A DNA stretch of 64,000 nt from Anarhynchus alexandrinus (GCA_008711295.1 VUYV01000189.1:1649792-1713791); one strand, 5' to 3'. Positions 1-13,518 are shown, counted from the stretch's first letter. Translations and numbers: made by a program. Notes: a model not told the origin generated them from the letters alone.

Positions 1-65
1 TCCTTTGCACGAGGGTCCAACAAGATCCCATTAACATTTCATAAATGCTAGAAATTGTGCTCTAG

Positions 66-86
66 AGAGAAGGAAACTGAGGCAAC
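66..86 (+). repeat. Possible MIR/CORE-SINE-type core fragment
   Basis: The short stretch ending in GGAAACTGAGGCA resembles the 'GATGAGGAAACTGAGGCA' core found in old amniote SINE and LINE tails. Only about 20 bases match and the flanks are not recognisable, so chance similarity is possible. Better copies of the same core lie at 20697, 23687 and 37224. Confidence 0.3.
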
Positions 87-2120
87 TCCTCCTCCAAAGC
101 ACGTGGAGTTAGAGCAAGGAGGAAACAGGCAGGATCTTCTGGCTTCTGGACCAAGACTGGTCTTGTAGCTCAGTGCAGACTGCGGAGAGTGGCTGAATGA
201 AGAGCAGACTACATACCTGAAATAATAGAAAACAGGAGAGTGGCAGGTCATAAACATGAAGAAGTCTGCAAAGAAAAAAACACCCATTTTTTTCTCTCAA
301 CATCCTTGCAGTGTGGGTTTTTTCCTGCCAACTGATTCCAATACCGAACACTAAAGCCTGGGTTCTGGCCTCCTGGTAATAAGTAATTTGCAAGAGCCTG
401 GTCACAGAGAGGTCAGAAAACCATGTAAATTGCTTGGATGGGAAAGCCTCTTTCACAGGAGGAAGCTGTAGGTGGTAGAGAGGCTCCCTGCCACAATTTT
501 GCATTCCCTGGACATAGTGATATAGAAAGAGACAAGAGAGCAATGCTGATCTTCTCCCATGGGGCACCCTTCGGCTGCCCTCTGTGGCAGGGATGGATGC
601 CAGGCCTCTGGTAAATAGTGAGGGTGGTTTATACCCTTTATAACGACAACCTTAACACGACTTTTTAGCTATTAGGCAAGCAATTTTTTGAAACAGGGTC
701 TGAAGGCTGAAAATGTTATAGTGAGTTTTACTATACACCCAGTTGCACAGAATTAATTTTACTGTCACATACCCAGAGAGGGGATGAGACGATATACCTT
801 CCAGTACTTGAGAAGGTTTCCTTCTGGGGGATTTACCCTGGTGGTTGTATTTAATTTCACTATGAATACAGCCTTGTGATATCGGGTAAACAGAAGCTAA
901 CAGAACATGCTCTGGGAGCTCTTCTTCAGCCAGAGATACTCTCATCCACGTGCAGAACCAAGCTGATGGGTTGATCTGGGGTAGCTCATTAGAGAGAAAG
1001 GTCTAATTCACTGAAAAGCATCATTCTCTCATGCTTTTCACTTCTGGTCTACCTGAGAGGACAAGGACTCCCTTCCCATGGGTCATGTCTCCTCTCCCAT
1101 GCCACACCATATGCCTCCACCATTCACTCTACAGACCCCCAGGGGAAATGGCTGGGTCAACTTGATGGGAAATACTTCACTAAGGAGCCAATACTGCTGC
1201 GATGCATACAACCCACCACCAGGTAGGTTATGCAGCTTCCTTCCACACGTCAAACAAACATTTCACATTGAGCATATTGCAAAATGAGCGCTCAGCTTTG
1301 CCAACTCCATTGTACAGCTGCATCTCAAATCCTGCTTGTTTGGGGTTAGAACTACAGCAATCTTAATGAACGAGATTAAAATATTTTTACCTGCTCGGTT
1401 ATACGTCCTGAATATTCTACTGTAGATTTCACTAAATACAAAACGAGCCACAAAAGATTTCAGTCAGCATTATATATCGTGTTACTATCCAAACACAAAT
1501 GTTAGAATTAAATGTAGTTTTAGTGCAATAAACACCATCACATCTCCCTTCTGGGGACATTTTTCACCCAACCTTTGTGCTAAAATCAACATGGCTGGTC
1601 TGCGTGATTTAATTAATATCTAGGCTCAAAGATCACCCTTAGCTTTTCTTTAATTTGAAAAAAGAAAAGCCCTTTTTCTGGATTAACACAAATATAAAAC
1701 GGAAAGACTGTGGAACATAAAGGCCATGGGTTGCATTTTGCACAGGATAGGTTCTGGTTGAATGAGATCTGGGACGTGTGCCAAATTAATAGAAAAAATC
1801 CTGTTCTTCCTCTCCAATAGCCACAATGTTCATTATTAAGAAAAGCATATGAACCACAGGATTTGATTTTAATAACACCAATGTCTTCATTAATCTGTAC
1901 TTTCCATTTAGCCTCATTATTGAGTAAATGCTGAGTTAATGCAGCACCTATTATTGTTGGATTTTCCATGAAAAACCTCCCTTCCCTCTTCTTTTTTTAT
2001 TCATTCAAGGACTATCAGGTGTGTGTGTCATGTTTTTAAACAGGCCATCCGCTGTCAATGGCTGTTTTCTTACCTCGGGTCTATGCAGCTACTCCAGTAA
2101 GGCACGGCCTACAATGCAGG
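87..2120. other. Gene-free stretch, nothing recognised
   Basis: Several short open frames exist on both strands, the longest about 150 codons on the minus strand (109-567). They share no recognisable domain and have no consistent splice context. I see no repeat family and no RNA gene. The sequence looks like ordinary unique non-coding DNA. Confidence 0.6.
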
Positions 2121-2123
2121 CAG

Positions 2124-2178
2124 TAACAAAAAAACAACCCCAAACCCGCCAAGGAAACAAAACCCCAACAAAACCACT
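2124..2178. repeat. C/A-rich low-complexity tract
   Basis: Runs of A broken by CCC and CC (for example AACAACCCCAAACCC). It belongs to a recurrent class of asymmetric C/A or G/T tracts in this window; others are at 5016, 10925, 21433, 25721, 38033, 39591, 45523 and 49207. It is non-coding. Confidence 0.7.
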
Positions 2179-2429
2179 CCTAACGCAAAACCATATTTGT
2201 TTTGGTGCTGTTTTAAATGCCGTCGTGTCAAGGAGCCTCTTACTATCACCTGCAACTGAGCTGATCGTTCCTGGATGCTCCATGCGGCCTCCTTCTAAAT
2301 CAAGATTGCTGATGGCCAACACCGCTTTGTATCTGCCGAACAAATAGTGGCCTTTTGTCCAGCACAAGTTCCTAAACAAACTTAATCTCTCTAACACTGT
2401 GACAGATGACATTTAGATGTCCTTGTTAC

Positions 2430-3420
2430 CCTTAAAATGAGTTTTATTGACAATCAGAGAACAAAAAGAAGGCCCAGATAAAGCCCAATGTTTTATAGGC
2501 CTGCTAACAACATCTTAGTTCTTAGTGCAGAGGGTGTAGAGAAAGCCCGGAGTTGCCCCCATTTTCCCCTGCTTTGCTATATCACCATGACAACAGATAT
2601 AGAAATCACTTAGTGACTCCTAGAAAGAAAACACAGTGACACAGTACCCCTTGTATGGCGAATCAAACTAAAGCCTGCATTCAAATGGCTATTCAGCTTG
2701 GGCATTCATGTAGAGGATGGGGTGGATTTTACACAGGTAACAACAACAGAAAGGCCAGCAAGCACTCCAGCCACAGCATATGGTAAAGTCTCTGTTTAAT
2801 TAATGCATCCTCAATAGAATTTATCCATTTTAAATTTGTTTTCTTTTACTTGAAACATCATTAATGTAAAGGGCAACATTAATCAACATCTTGCAACTTA
2901 AAAGGGCATTAAAAAGTGATCTTTCCCCCCCATGCAACAGAATCTTTTCAAGTACTTTTGCTGCGGCGACTGATTCCAGGCAGGCAGGGTCCTTAATCAT
3001 AAGGCAAATCTAGAGAGGCCTCTACTGGCCAGCCTCTCCAGCTGCAATTTTTCTATTTTTAAGTGACTTGGAAAAGCAAGCAGTGGACTCACTACGAGCT
3101 TTTATCTTAAAGTTGCACACAGAACGGATTACTGATAAATATACGGCGCAAACATGGGATAATTGTGCTTTTTTGAAGCTACCATGTACGGTATAACTTT
3201 GCTTTTTTTAAAAAAAAGTAAGAAGACTAGAAAGATTTATCCCGGCTGTGATGTATTTGCCTCCATGACATTTCGAGACATTTTAAGATTATAGGTCTAA
3301 AAATTAACGGGTAATCATTTTTCTTTGTGCACAGGGCTTCCCTTAAAGTTGAGGCTTAAATCCATTTAAATTTGAAATTCTTGTATGCATGTGGCATTTT
3401 ATATATGCATTTCACACAAC
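2430..3420. other. AT-rich unique block, possible conserved non-coding element
   Basis: A repeat-free, AT-rich kilobase with many TAAT/ATTA cores (for example TTTAATTAATGCATCC near 2797 and ACATCATTAATG near 2856). There is no usable reading frame. This texture is typical of vertebrate developmental enhancers, but I cannot measure conservation. The call is inference from composition only. Confidence 0.25.
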
Positions 3421-5010
3421 TAGAGTAAAACATACATCAAAGCTCAGAGAAATTAAATCAAGAGCACGAGAAAAGGAAGTTATTGAATGATAGAGGAGCC
3501 CTGCTTCTCTGGGCTTTCCACAGTGACAACACAAAGACAAAGAGCTTCAAAATCCCCCCTTTAGGTAAAATTTAACATCGTAAGTCAATGGTCAGTGTGC
3601 TCTGTGCTAAAATCAGCAGCTCTGGCTGGAAAAAAAAGAGTTTCTGCTGTATCCTTTAAACAAAATTCTGAAGCGTGAATTTGGAGATACTTAAAACTAA
3701 ATTGACTTTCTTTAATTCCTGTTATTCTAGTTATTGACCACAAACCATGGGAATAAGAAATATCTACCAGGCAGAAAATGTGACTCACTAGATCTTAACT
3801 TACTGCTGTGTAGATAGGAAACTTCTTAACACCAAAACTCATGGAAAATGGGCAACCTGACAGAGCTGGTGAAACAAATCCCCAAGTTGAGGGCTGAAAG
3901 AAGACACTGATACTAGAAATAAAGTGAAAAATGTTGATGTTGAATATAATTAACCATGGAAGCAACTTACCTCAGACTGTGGTAGGCTGCCCCAAAACCT
4001 AAGCCTAACTTACTAAGATTCTTTTTCAGTGTAGAATACACATCATGGTAATTCCTACTCTTAAAATTAAAACTTTTTTTTTTAACATCTGCAGTCTCTA
4101 GTAAGTCCACAGGAAGTCACACAGATTATTTGCATTATTCGGTTAGAAAACTTTCAGTTCTTTGGTGATCTATATATATACTTTTTTTTTCTTTAATAGA
4201 AAAGGACTTAGTAAATACCAAATAACTTGAGAGTATTATTTAGTAAAACCTTAACGTTTACACAATAAATCTCACATCACATAAATTCATCTGCCCTTCA
4301 CTTCACAGAGTATTAAAATGAAAAAAAGTAGCATCACGACAATTTCTCCCTGACTCAGTATAATTTACAAGCACTGCAAGAATAGGAAGAAAACTATTTT
4401 AACAAGCCTGGATTAGCTTGTCTTTCTTAAGGTATTCAGCACTCAACATCTTTTACAAAATTTTTATTTGCCCATACCTCCATATAAGCCGCCAACTAAT
4501 TTTACCTGCGATTACCTTTCCCGAGAAAGGCTGGGGGCAGGGAAGGAGATGTAATACAGGTCAATTCCTACCTCATGGTCAATGTAGCCTTTAAAAAATA
4601 AACAGCAGATCTGGAGCTCACCCTGCTAGTCCCAACAGTGACACCTCCTGGGGCAAGCGGGCTCCAGACAGCTGCAAGATTTTCCCCGCTTTGAAGTACA
4701 GTGAGAGCTCCACTCCGCAAAGCCGCCCCAGTTCCAGTCTGAGAGTTTCTTTGAAGAAACTTTTCAGGGCTGAAGCACTGCAGGGAGGAAAATGAACAAT
4801 CCTGTTTAATTACATCAGTTTAGTGAGGAAAGCACAGGAGCCAGCGGCCATGTGGACGGACAATATGACATACTAATATTATCCTTCAGGTATTTCATAA
4901 AAAAAAGGGGATTCAGTTTTGGCAGTGGTGTTCCAGAAATAGTTTAGGGGTATGTCCAACGACTGTGCCCCCAGTGCACGGCTGACATGAGACACTGCGG
5001 CTTTCTTGCT
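3421..5010. other. Gene-free stretch, nothing recognised
   Basis: AT-rich unique sequence with short poly-A and poly-T runs (about 4072-4083 and 4182-4190). The few open frames are under 70 codons and lack domains. No repeat family is recognised. Confidence 0.6.
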
Positions 5011-5015
5011 TTCAG

Positions 5016-5086
5016 TGTTTTGGTTTGGGTTTGGGGTTTTTTTGTTTGGTTTGGGGGTGTGTGTGTGTTTGTTTGTTTGTTTTCAT
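5016..5086 (+). repeat. G/T-rich low-complexity tract with TG and TTTG runs
   Basis: The tract begins with TTTGG/TTTGGGG units, passes through a short (TG)n run at about 5057-5067 and ends in (TTTG)n to about 5083. It has no coding meaning. The overlapping 102-codon open frame (4987-5295) exists only because G/T repeats contain few stops. Confidence 0.8.
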
Positions 5087-5089
5087 GTA

Positions 5090-6740
5090 GTACAAACTCA
5101 CCTATACAGAAAAGCTGGGAGCACTTAAAAATGACAATTTCCACTGGACTCACATCATTTCATATCAGATTTTTTAAAACTATGGGCCAAATAGCTCATA
5201 ATCTACGGGTCCAGCCTTGCAGACCCCAGGTAGTGGGCACACATCTTCAAAAAGCAGGAAACCAGAAAAGAATGGTCATCAGAATTCAATTTTGAAACAA
5301 GCCACAGTGTCCTGAAAGGAAATTGATGAAAATAAGATTGGAGGAAAAACATATTCTAAATATGCCTAGATTTAGAATAGCTTCTACTGGTCTTTCGTTG
5401 TGTTTGACTTAGAAAAAAAATAGTTGCAAGTTAAAAACAAGACCGCCTCTTTGCAAGAGGAGCAATTTCTTCCTTTAGATTCTTACAGAACTAATGGTGA
5501 ATAAAAATCAGTTCACAATGGCCAAGAAATCCACAGTGATCTTTGATGTCAGCCTAGTAAAAATAAATTTTAAGAATCATGCATTTTTAGGAATATGGAC
5601 TGTCAACATTTCATAGAGGAATCTCTGGCATGTGGTAATTTCCTGACAGAGATAGAATTACACAGATTTGGTGACATCAAAGTGTAAAAGAACTCACACA
5701 AATTGATTGAGAGGGTTTTTTGTTTTCTTGTTTCCAGTGAGTTCATTATTCCTATTTAAAAATCCAAACAAACAGCGTATGCGCAGCCAATTAATAAACA
5801 TACTCAGTATATGAATTTCCAGGAAATGATTCCATGGACAAAAGTAATCTCAAAATGACACACAATTCCAGTCGAATGTAACAAGTGATCGCACAGCTTT
5901 CTGGTAACTAGCGCACTGGGAAGTGCAGAGAGCACTCAGGAGAAAAAAATCCTCTAGAGATCTGTTTTTGCAGGTGAAGCTACAATAGAATTTTCTGCAT
6001 TTTTATTGAAATCTTTTGACAAATACACAATTTACTGATTATAATGAAAAATCCAGAATTAATAAACTGGAAATTAGAAAGCCACGAAGGAGAGGTTAAG
6101 CACTACTCAAGAAATGTATTTTTTTTCCATTCAGCTGCAAATGACGTAGAACACACCAGGCAAAAAAGGGGAACGGTACAAAAACATATATAATGTTATT
6201 CCCTGATTTATTAAAAAGCCCAGAAGTCTTACTTATACATCTCTTCTGTAAATATAAATCTTCCAATTTTGTTCAAGAAAATAATACATATGTAAAAGAA
6301 ATATTGTATATTGGCTTCATAGCAACATACGTATCTAATAGATGGAATAATGTTTCAAAACATTTTAAGATAGTTGTATGCACATGTTCAAGACAGAATA
6401 TGCAGAATGACTTAAAATAGCTCACCTCATACACTTCTTTTAAAAATTTTAAAGTATGATTGAGTTACAGGTAAGCTGGGGGAAAAAAATCTGCCATTTC
6501 TGTCTGAAGTCCAGAACTTGTCTTTTAGTCATATTTGAGGTGCTGTATTTACTTTCTGATGGTGCGGTGCTGTTAATATATGATAAATAGGGTATGATTA
6601 AAATGAAAGAGTTTGCAAAAGACCACAGGATACCGTATCAGAGATAAAGGACACAGTAAAAACAAGGGGGGTGGGGGTAAGCTAGGACTAACACCTGGGC
6701 TTGTAGCGAGCCGTGCATTTGTGACCAGTATTACAGCTTA
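5090..6740. other. Gene-free stretch, nothing recognised
   Basis: AT-rich unique sequence. A short G-rich run lies at about 6666-6677 (two G5-6 tracts, too few for a four-tract quadruplex). No repeat family or plausible exon is seen. Confidence 0.6.
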
Positions 6741-6884
6741 GGGGTGCCAAAAATTGCAAAATGGACGAAGTTTTGCCGAGTACCTGGAGCAGTAATTCAC
6801 CTAATGCCTACAACAGCCAGGAAACAGACCCCCTTTCTGCCTCAGCAGAGCCCATTTACCCATTTCGCAGGGGATTTGCGCAGC

Positions 6885-7030
6885 GTAAAGCTGCAGAGAG
6901 CCCAGGGGCTGACGGGGGGCACTGGCAGGCGGCGGCCCGGGGCGGCCCGACAGCAGCAAAGCCCAGAACAGAGCCAGAGGCAGCTCCGCGGCTGCCAACA
7001 CAACTGCCGACAAACGCTGCCAACCAGCCA
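6885..7030. other. Small GC- and CpG-rich patch
   Basis: I count about 13 CpG in roughly 150 bases, inside otherwise AT-rich DNA. Open frames are present on both strands at once (6744-7235 plus, 6761-7081 plus, 6801-7013 minus, 6856-7206 minus). That is what GC-rich sequence gives by chance and does not support a gene. It could be a weak regulatory patch. Confidence 0.45.
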
Positions 7031-7210
7031 GAAACTGCTTGTGGGAAAATATCGCTTACCCTTAGCATCTGGGTCCCGTGATTACTGCCCAAAGACACAC
7101 AGACTGGTAAGAGAATGGCAGGATAAACAGCGCTCCATTTCTCCTGTTTCTCCCCCTTTACTCCCACAGATTTTTGATACCTCGCCACCTCCCCATCCCC
7201 CCCCACCTTG

Positions 7211-10200
7211 TGTACGATTTTTTAAAAATTTGTGATCTTTTTAATCTTTGTGTTACTTATGAAATAAACCGAGTCTTCCTGCTTCGTCTCTAAAAATAGC
7301 TTTCGCACGCGTCCCCTGGCTCGCCATGTATGAGACATAGTGGGGCTATTTGTTCCCGTTATTGACATGTTTGTGGTGAACTGCAAGCGTGTTTACAGTA
7401 GGAATGAAGTCCCCGCTCTCTTGGAGGTAATCCTGGGGTGTCTAAAAGACTCACGGGAGTCCTTGACATGGATTCTCTAAAACGAGTTTCTGTTCCCATA
7501 CAAATAAATAATCTTGGGGCCAAATATTTATATTTTCCTTCTATTTCGGGAAGGGAGCAGATGCAAAAGTTCCTGGCGGTTCTAGCAATAGCGCCCTGTG
7601 CAAGGTCTCTGTTGGTGGGGGTAAGGAAGAACGGGAGACAAAAAAAAAAAAGGAAGAGAAGGGCTTTGCGCTTACCACTTGCAGAGTAATAGAATGAGAA
7701 ATGGGGCTTTTGCGACAAGCAAATAGGGCAAAGTGAGAATTGGCTCCCTGAGGTGATGGGTGTCAAAGATGCTAGGGAACCTAAAGGCCAGAGATGCCTT
7801 GTGGCTAGTGAATTGGCCCTAACTTCCCAAAATATGCCAAAGGTTGCCCAGAAAATTTTACAGTCCTTAGGTTTTGGTTGGAATTGATAGATTTCCATTT
7901 TCACGCAGTATCTATTCACTGAGGGGGAAAAACGGTTTCTATTAAAAATATACAGCATTATCATCTTACCAGCATAGGCTGGCTTTTCCTGCAGAAATTC
8001 ACTAAAAGAAGTAAACTTTAACGAGAACTGCAGTTTGTACATTTGCACCATACTGAACCAGACCCAGACAGTTGCTCGTTAAAACTGTCCGGTTATGTGT
8101 AACGTACATGGGATTTTGCAACATGCCGGGTGTTAAACAAAACATGAGGTGACATCATTCTGAGGACTGTGCTATAGAAGATACAATCTCCTGGTGGTTT
8201 ACAGGAAAAAAAAAACCTCACCGCTTTTTGGTGAACTGCATACAAAATGATGGAAGAGTGCAGGTTGTTATTCTCTCTGTATTTTGAAACTGGGCAAATC
8301 TCTGTCTCCGTGTGCACAAATTCATGTTTACAAGCAGAAGGCCTATGCTAAATCTTTCAGTAAAAATATTCTTTCTAGTAAGGAATAAGGCGCTTAGAGG
8401 AAAATAAACAAAATTTATAGGAATAGCTGTGGGCTGCAGATATATTTGTCTATAACCAGCAAGAAAATATCCAGGGGAGACTTACCAATAACATAAGAGG
8501 AAACTGCAAACGGGAGTTCCTGTATAATAAACAGAGCAACACGGATTCAATGTCACAATCTGTTTTGTGTTTTTTAAATTCTCAGACAGACAGGTGATTC
8601 CAGCAATGGACTCTTTTGATTGCTGGATTATTTGATCGAATGTTGCCGGCAGATTATTTCTATTCCTCTGTAAACTAATGAATTCCAAACACCATTCAAA
8701 TTCATAGTATTATTTATACCTTCATTAAACAAATGGCAAACATTACTGCCCAACAGTTCCGTCTCCCCCTTATTCTTTGGACTAGGTCTATATTCAAACC
8801 CAAATGTGTCTCCAGCGTGAGGCCGAGCTCTCACAGGAAGGTACTGTACATATAATTAGTATAAGCCAGCCTTGGACTTGGAAACAAGAGAAAAAGTAGA
8901 TGTGAAACTGCATTTCTTTCAGCGAGGAAAAGTACAGAAAACTAATGGAGGTACCTGTGATGCGCTACGTGATCTTCGTTTTCAGCCCCGTGGAAAGAAG
9001 AGTACAGAAAACCGTGTTTGGTACCTCTGAGTACGGTCAAAAGGAAACACACATTGGACACCACCACACGCGTGCCGAGGAACGCTGGGCTAACTCTGTT
9101 TTACATTAGGCAAAAAAGTTAAAGAGTTGTAGAAAGACGTATTAAAAGGTTATAGCTGAAGTCAGACTTTATAGGAAGGCTTTCTATGTATTCTCTTGCA
9201 ATACCATAGTGCCGTTTTTAAAATATTTTTTTTAAAAAAGGAAAGGAGGTTATTTGTTCCTCTTAATAGGAAGTCAGTACACAGAACATTTTGCTTGCCT
9301 TTTCTGTCTATATTCAGTTTGTTTATTGCTTTTTTTTTTCAGTTATCTTAGTATTGTGAATATTTAGTGGAATACAGATCTTGCTTACATTCAACATTTT
9401 CGTGTTTCATTGTATTTTGATTACTACAAAACCTTACGCACGAGCCACATCATAATATTATTTGTTTCCACTCCACTAAAAATTATGTACATTGTCTTGA
9501 ACATGGGAATATTTTTAATTTTTAATATAGAATTTTTTGAGAAGGCACACAGTTTGAGCAGTTAGGCCCACTGTTCCAAATAAAACATGTCACCTACATT
9601 TCGGGACAAAAAGAGGCATTGTGGCTAGCTTATTTTAAAAGAATGCCAATGCCACTTCATCCTTCACAATCCTATAGTTCCTACACGACCAACAGAAAAA
9701 GGTTGACATTGTCACCAGTATTCATCTATTAAAAAAAAAGATAATTGTTTTCCCTAAAATACATGGGGTTTTTTTCTATGGAAAGAGACATGCTTTTATC
9801 CAGGCAGGCATTTCTTTTTTCTCATCAGCTGAAACTACAGAGAACTAGTTAGCTGTGTGCTGCACACACAGACTCCATGTTCATCCTGTATTCTTTGGAA
9901 TAACTGCCCAAATTTTATTAGGATTTTCTTATAATGATGTTATATGATGTCCTTGTTGTGATACCTGCATATGTAGAGATCTTAATATTGATTTACTGTG
10001 TCTTTTGCCCATCCTTGAGCAGCGTAGATGGCAATTACAGCTGTTGGTGGTATCTATTTTGTCTTTTCATAATTGTCATTTCTGGTTCTACTTAAGATTA
10101 AAATATGAAAATTGCATCACGTGCACATGAACAGGGCACCAGCTAACTTATCATGGCAGCGCCATCATTTTAACCACCAGCCTCTCCATCTTGTTTATAA

Positions 10201-11030
10201 AAGCGGCATACTGTAATGTAAACTTTTAGAAGGAATGAATGATCGCACAAGCTGCCCTGACAAGAAACCCTCATTCAGCTCATTAATATCTTCCCCCAAA
10301 AAATCATCAGGGACGGAGAAACACCTGTACAGCTGCACCAGATGTTTCTGAATAGTTTTGCTTGAGTTGCCGTCTGAGATTGATCGGTTCAGCGCCGATT
10401 CCTTTGCTAGACCTAAAATCACTTACAGGCGACTTATTGTCAGGGTTTTGCTCAGCTGAAGTTGCAAAGGCGCAGTGGCACATGCACTATCTTAATTGCA
10501 CAGTGGCTATTTCAAAAGCAGTAAAAGTAAATACTAGGATGAATAGTAAATGACTGTTCATGATGCCCAGTAATTAAAATGAAACATATTCCAACCATAC
10601 ACTTGGAGGAGAGGTAGGTAATTTATGTAAAGAAACAGCAGAAAATATTTTCAAACTGCCCAAGTTCCTGTTTTTAGAGCAGTGATTTTCTTTAGCACTA
10701 GAAAGAGAAATCCTCGTGCAGGGTTGAGTTGCTGTTGGTTTCTTTATAATCTGTTCATGTACAACGCACAGCTGAGATAATGGAGAGCAAACATTACATG
10801 CAACATCCTTGCAAGCATCACCGTTACCCACCAGTCCTCCTCGGCACGGTATTCTATCAATTGCCAATGAACTGAACCTTCTATTAAAAATGAAGTTGAA
10901 CAAAGAAAAACAGTATGAGAAGGTGTTTGGTTTTGTTTTTTGGTTTTGTGCCTTTTTAAAAAATATATTTTAAAACACCAGCCAGAGTGTGCTTAAATAA
11001 AGATCTTTTGCACACATTTGGGTACAGATG
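7211..11030. other. Gene-free stretch with one long chance open frame
   Basis: AT-rich unique sequence. The longest open frame of the window lies here on the minus strand (7359-8051, 230 codons). It passes through an A12 run (7640-7651), giving an uninterrupted Phe/Leu stretch, and shows no domain, so I do not call it a gene. A G/T tract lies at 10925-10950. No repeat family is recognised. Confidence 0.55.
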
Positions 11031-11039
11031 AGAACAATT

Positions 11040-11700
11040 AAATACCCTCCGATAATTAATGTATACGCAATCTATAGCACGCATTCTCTTCTTATTAGAG
11101 GCTGTGGGTTTTTTGTTGCAATCTAGCTAATAAAGGCTTTCTTTTCCACAAGAGAATTTTGACAGGGTTGACTCCAGACGGCTTTCCAGCTGAGGTCTGG
11201 GGCCTTGCTGAACCTTCAAAATTTTCCCATTTGAGCTGCATCAAAGTGAAGGAAATTCAAGGATCACTAACGTCTCAGATGGTAGCACTTGCCCTAACAA
11301 CCAAGGTTCAGGAATTCTTTGGAGCAGGCTGAGGTCATTTTTCTCCCCTTTTCTCCTAATGCTTTTCTCTATTAATCAGAGCTCACAGCTCAGATTGGTC
11401 TTCAACTTCCTCCCAATCCTTGCTAAGCCTGTCATTTCTAGCTATTATTTACTTTAATGGACTTTGGCTGATCCCTTATGAAGCTTTGGATCTGAGAATA
11501 ATAAGGCTGGAGAGTAACGGGCACAGACATGGGTGTGGGTTTGCCTGCAGATTAACCGTGGCAGATGGGCTTTATTGCGGTTTCCTGTGTGCCGAGTGTT
11601 GATTGAGAGGGTATAATGAGAGAGGTGGTGTCTGCACAATGGCTGCAGCCACTTCATTGCACCTCGCGTCTAAACAACCCCATTTTTCTAAATCTTTGGG
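11040..11700. other. Possible conserved non-coding element
   Basis: Unique sequence without simple repeats. It is rich in short motifs common in developmental enhancers: AATTAATGT near 11055, a CAGATG E-box near 11276 and ATTAATCAG near 11371. Open frames are short (60 and 67 codons) and on opposite strands. The enhancer reading is inference; nothing in the sequence proves conservation. Confidence 0.25.
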
Positions 11701-11823
11701 TTGTGAAATTTTAGGAAGTCAGAGCACAAGAACAAGTACAAAAACAACTGTAAATAACCATGAATGTTAATCCAACCCTAATTGGTCCCTTCTTTCATTA
11801 TGGGTGCATTTTGCTCAGCTTCT

Positions 11824-11858
11824 CCCCCCCCCCCCCATTTTTTTTTAAAAAATGATTN
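11824..11858. repeat. C13/T9/A6 homopolymers next to an undetermined base
   Basis: Thirteen C, one A, nine T and six A in succession, followed by an undetermined base at 11858. The length of these runs in the assembly should be treated as uncertain. Confidence 0.85.
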
Positions 11859-12589
11859 TTAACAAATGAATGATATGGACGGCTATGCATACATTTGACT
11901 TTTATACGAGTTTAACACAAATATTATTTCACATCAACTTATATGATTATTAATATTAATGTCCCATTAGTTTCTGCATTATTAACATCAGCAGCAAAAG
12001 CTTACCTTGCGATCATCTTGTTATGCTTTAGGTTTTTGTCATCTCGGGGAAATTTGTTTGAATTAAATTATCTATTGTCTAGAGAATATAAAAAATAACA
12101 GCAGGAAAATTGCTTAGTATCTGGCAAAATGTGTCAAAAATATGCTTTCCTAAGTCCAAATGCCATTAACTTTCAACAGCGATCAGATGATAAATTATTT
12201 TCAGCTATAGGTACTATCAAAAGATCTTTTACAAATTCCCCATTTTAAAGATTTTACTTAATTCCTCCCTTTCACTGATGGATTAAATCACAACTATTGA
12301 TTCTTTTCTTCCTTTGGGGCTTTACCCATCTGTCCTAACGCTTTCATCCCAGCACCCCTTGGGCTGAGAGAAGTGTTCTACAAATGAACCAGTGAAAACC
12401 TGGAGAAGATTCCAGGTCAAGTTTGTGTACAAGAGTTTAAATTTTTAGTGACAGTCTTCCCTTACCGCAGACGAAAGTTTCCACACAGAGCCGCAACAAG
12501 CTAGCCCCACCAATTATCCTCCTCCTTTGAAAACCATTATCAAGTTTTTCAAAACTTCTTTCATTTCACTGTTGTCACTCGATGAAAAG

Positions 12590-12990
12590 GAAACTAACCA
12601 CCATGTCAAGACAACTCGGCTGCCTGGCAACCAAGGGCCACATTTTAATTCTGACTTGCTTCTGGTCTTGACTAATGGAAAGTGACTATGTTAAGCCAGT
12701 CAGAAGAGTTGTTTGTCACTTCTGAAATGCAAACAAAACTATATTGTTTCGAAAGCCCTGGGCGTGATTGATGTAAAGATTTACAGTAACATCATTCATT
12801 TGCTCTTGTGTTTTAGTGGGATTGATGTCATATCTTTTCATGCTTTATTAGATGCTTTCGAAGAACTTAAATACATGATGCTTTTTGTCCTAAAGAATCT
12901 AAAGAGATTTTTCTTATGCAAGAAAACTCGTCTCCAACTTGTGAGATTTAATGATTCAACTCATCATATGTCTATAATTTAATAAGAAAC
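12590..12990. other. Possible conserved non-coding element
   Basis: Unique sequence between two low-complexity spots, containing an X-box-like site (12619-12631). An 89-codon open frame (12713-12982, plus) has no recognisable domain. The enhancer-like reading rests on texture and motif content only. Confidence 0.25.
12619..12631. promoter_or_regulatory. RFX X-box-like motif
   Basis: GCTGCC-T-GGCAAC fits the degenerate X-box consensus (RYYNYY, 1-3 base spacer, RRNRAC) bound by RFX factors. The two half-sites are near-palindromic. A single motif match of this kind is expected by chance at a modest rate, and I see no promoter next to it. Confidence 0.3.
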
Positions 12991-13031
12991 ATCAACCGAG
13001 AAATGTGAATATATATCAAACTGACCAAAAG

Positions 13032-13065
13032 AAAAAAAAAAAAAAAGGGAAGANGGTGGGGGGGG
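13032..13065. repeat. A15 and G-rich run with an undetermined base
   Basis: Fifteen A, then GGGAAGA, an undetermined base at 13054, then a G8 run at 13058-13065. Purine-only low complexity; assembly length is uncertain. Confidence 0.85.
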
Positions 13066-13518
13066 AATCAACAGCCTGGGGGAGGGGAAGGAAAGATACA
13101 CTGCTAACTTGCCGGCAATAAAGCTTCTTTGCACAAACTTTCCCACAGCTGAATTAAATTTTTTTTTTCACCTGTAATACCAAAAAGAAAAGTTCAAGTT
13201 TTGCTCCCCACTTCTTTTACTGTAAATATACACGGTCACAAATATAAAACATGTGTCCATTGCATTAAATTGTAACTGAAAACATTATAAGTAATATCAG
13301 CATGAATTATTCTGACTATGACAGATTCAAATAGGTTTAAACAGTTTGTTTTCAAAGTAATCTAAAAAATCCCCTCTAAAAACAATTACTCTGCAAATTA
13401 GTTTTTTGTAAAGGCCAGGTTGGCTTTTCTATGTAATTAATGATCAGGAGAGGATGAATGAACTGACAGACAGTTTTCTCCTCTGGAACAGGAGGACAGA
13501 CTCACACACTCTCCATGC

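Noticed and set aside
6744..7235. 163-codon plus-strand open frame
   Set aside because: It spans a CpG-rich patch and a C-run, overlaps open frames on both strands and has no recognisable family.
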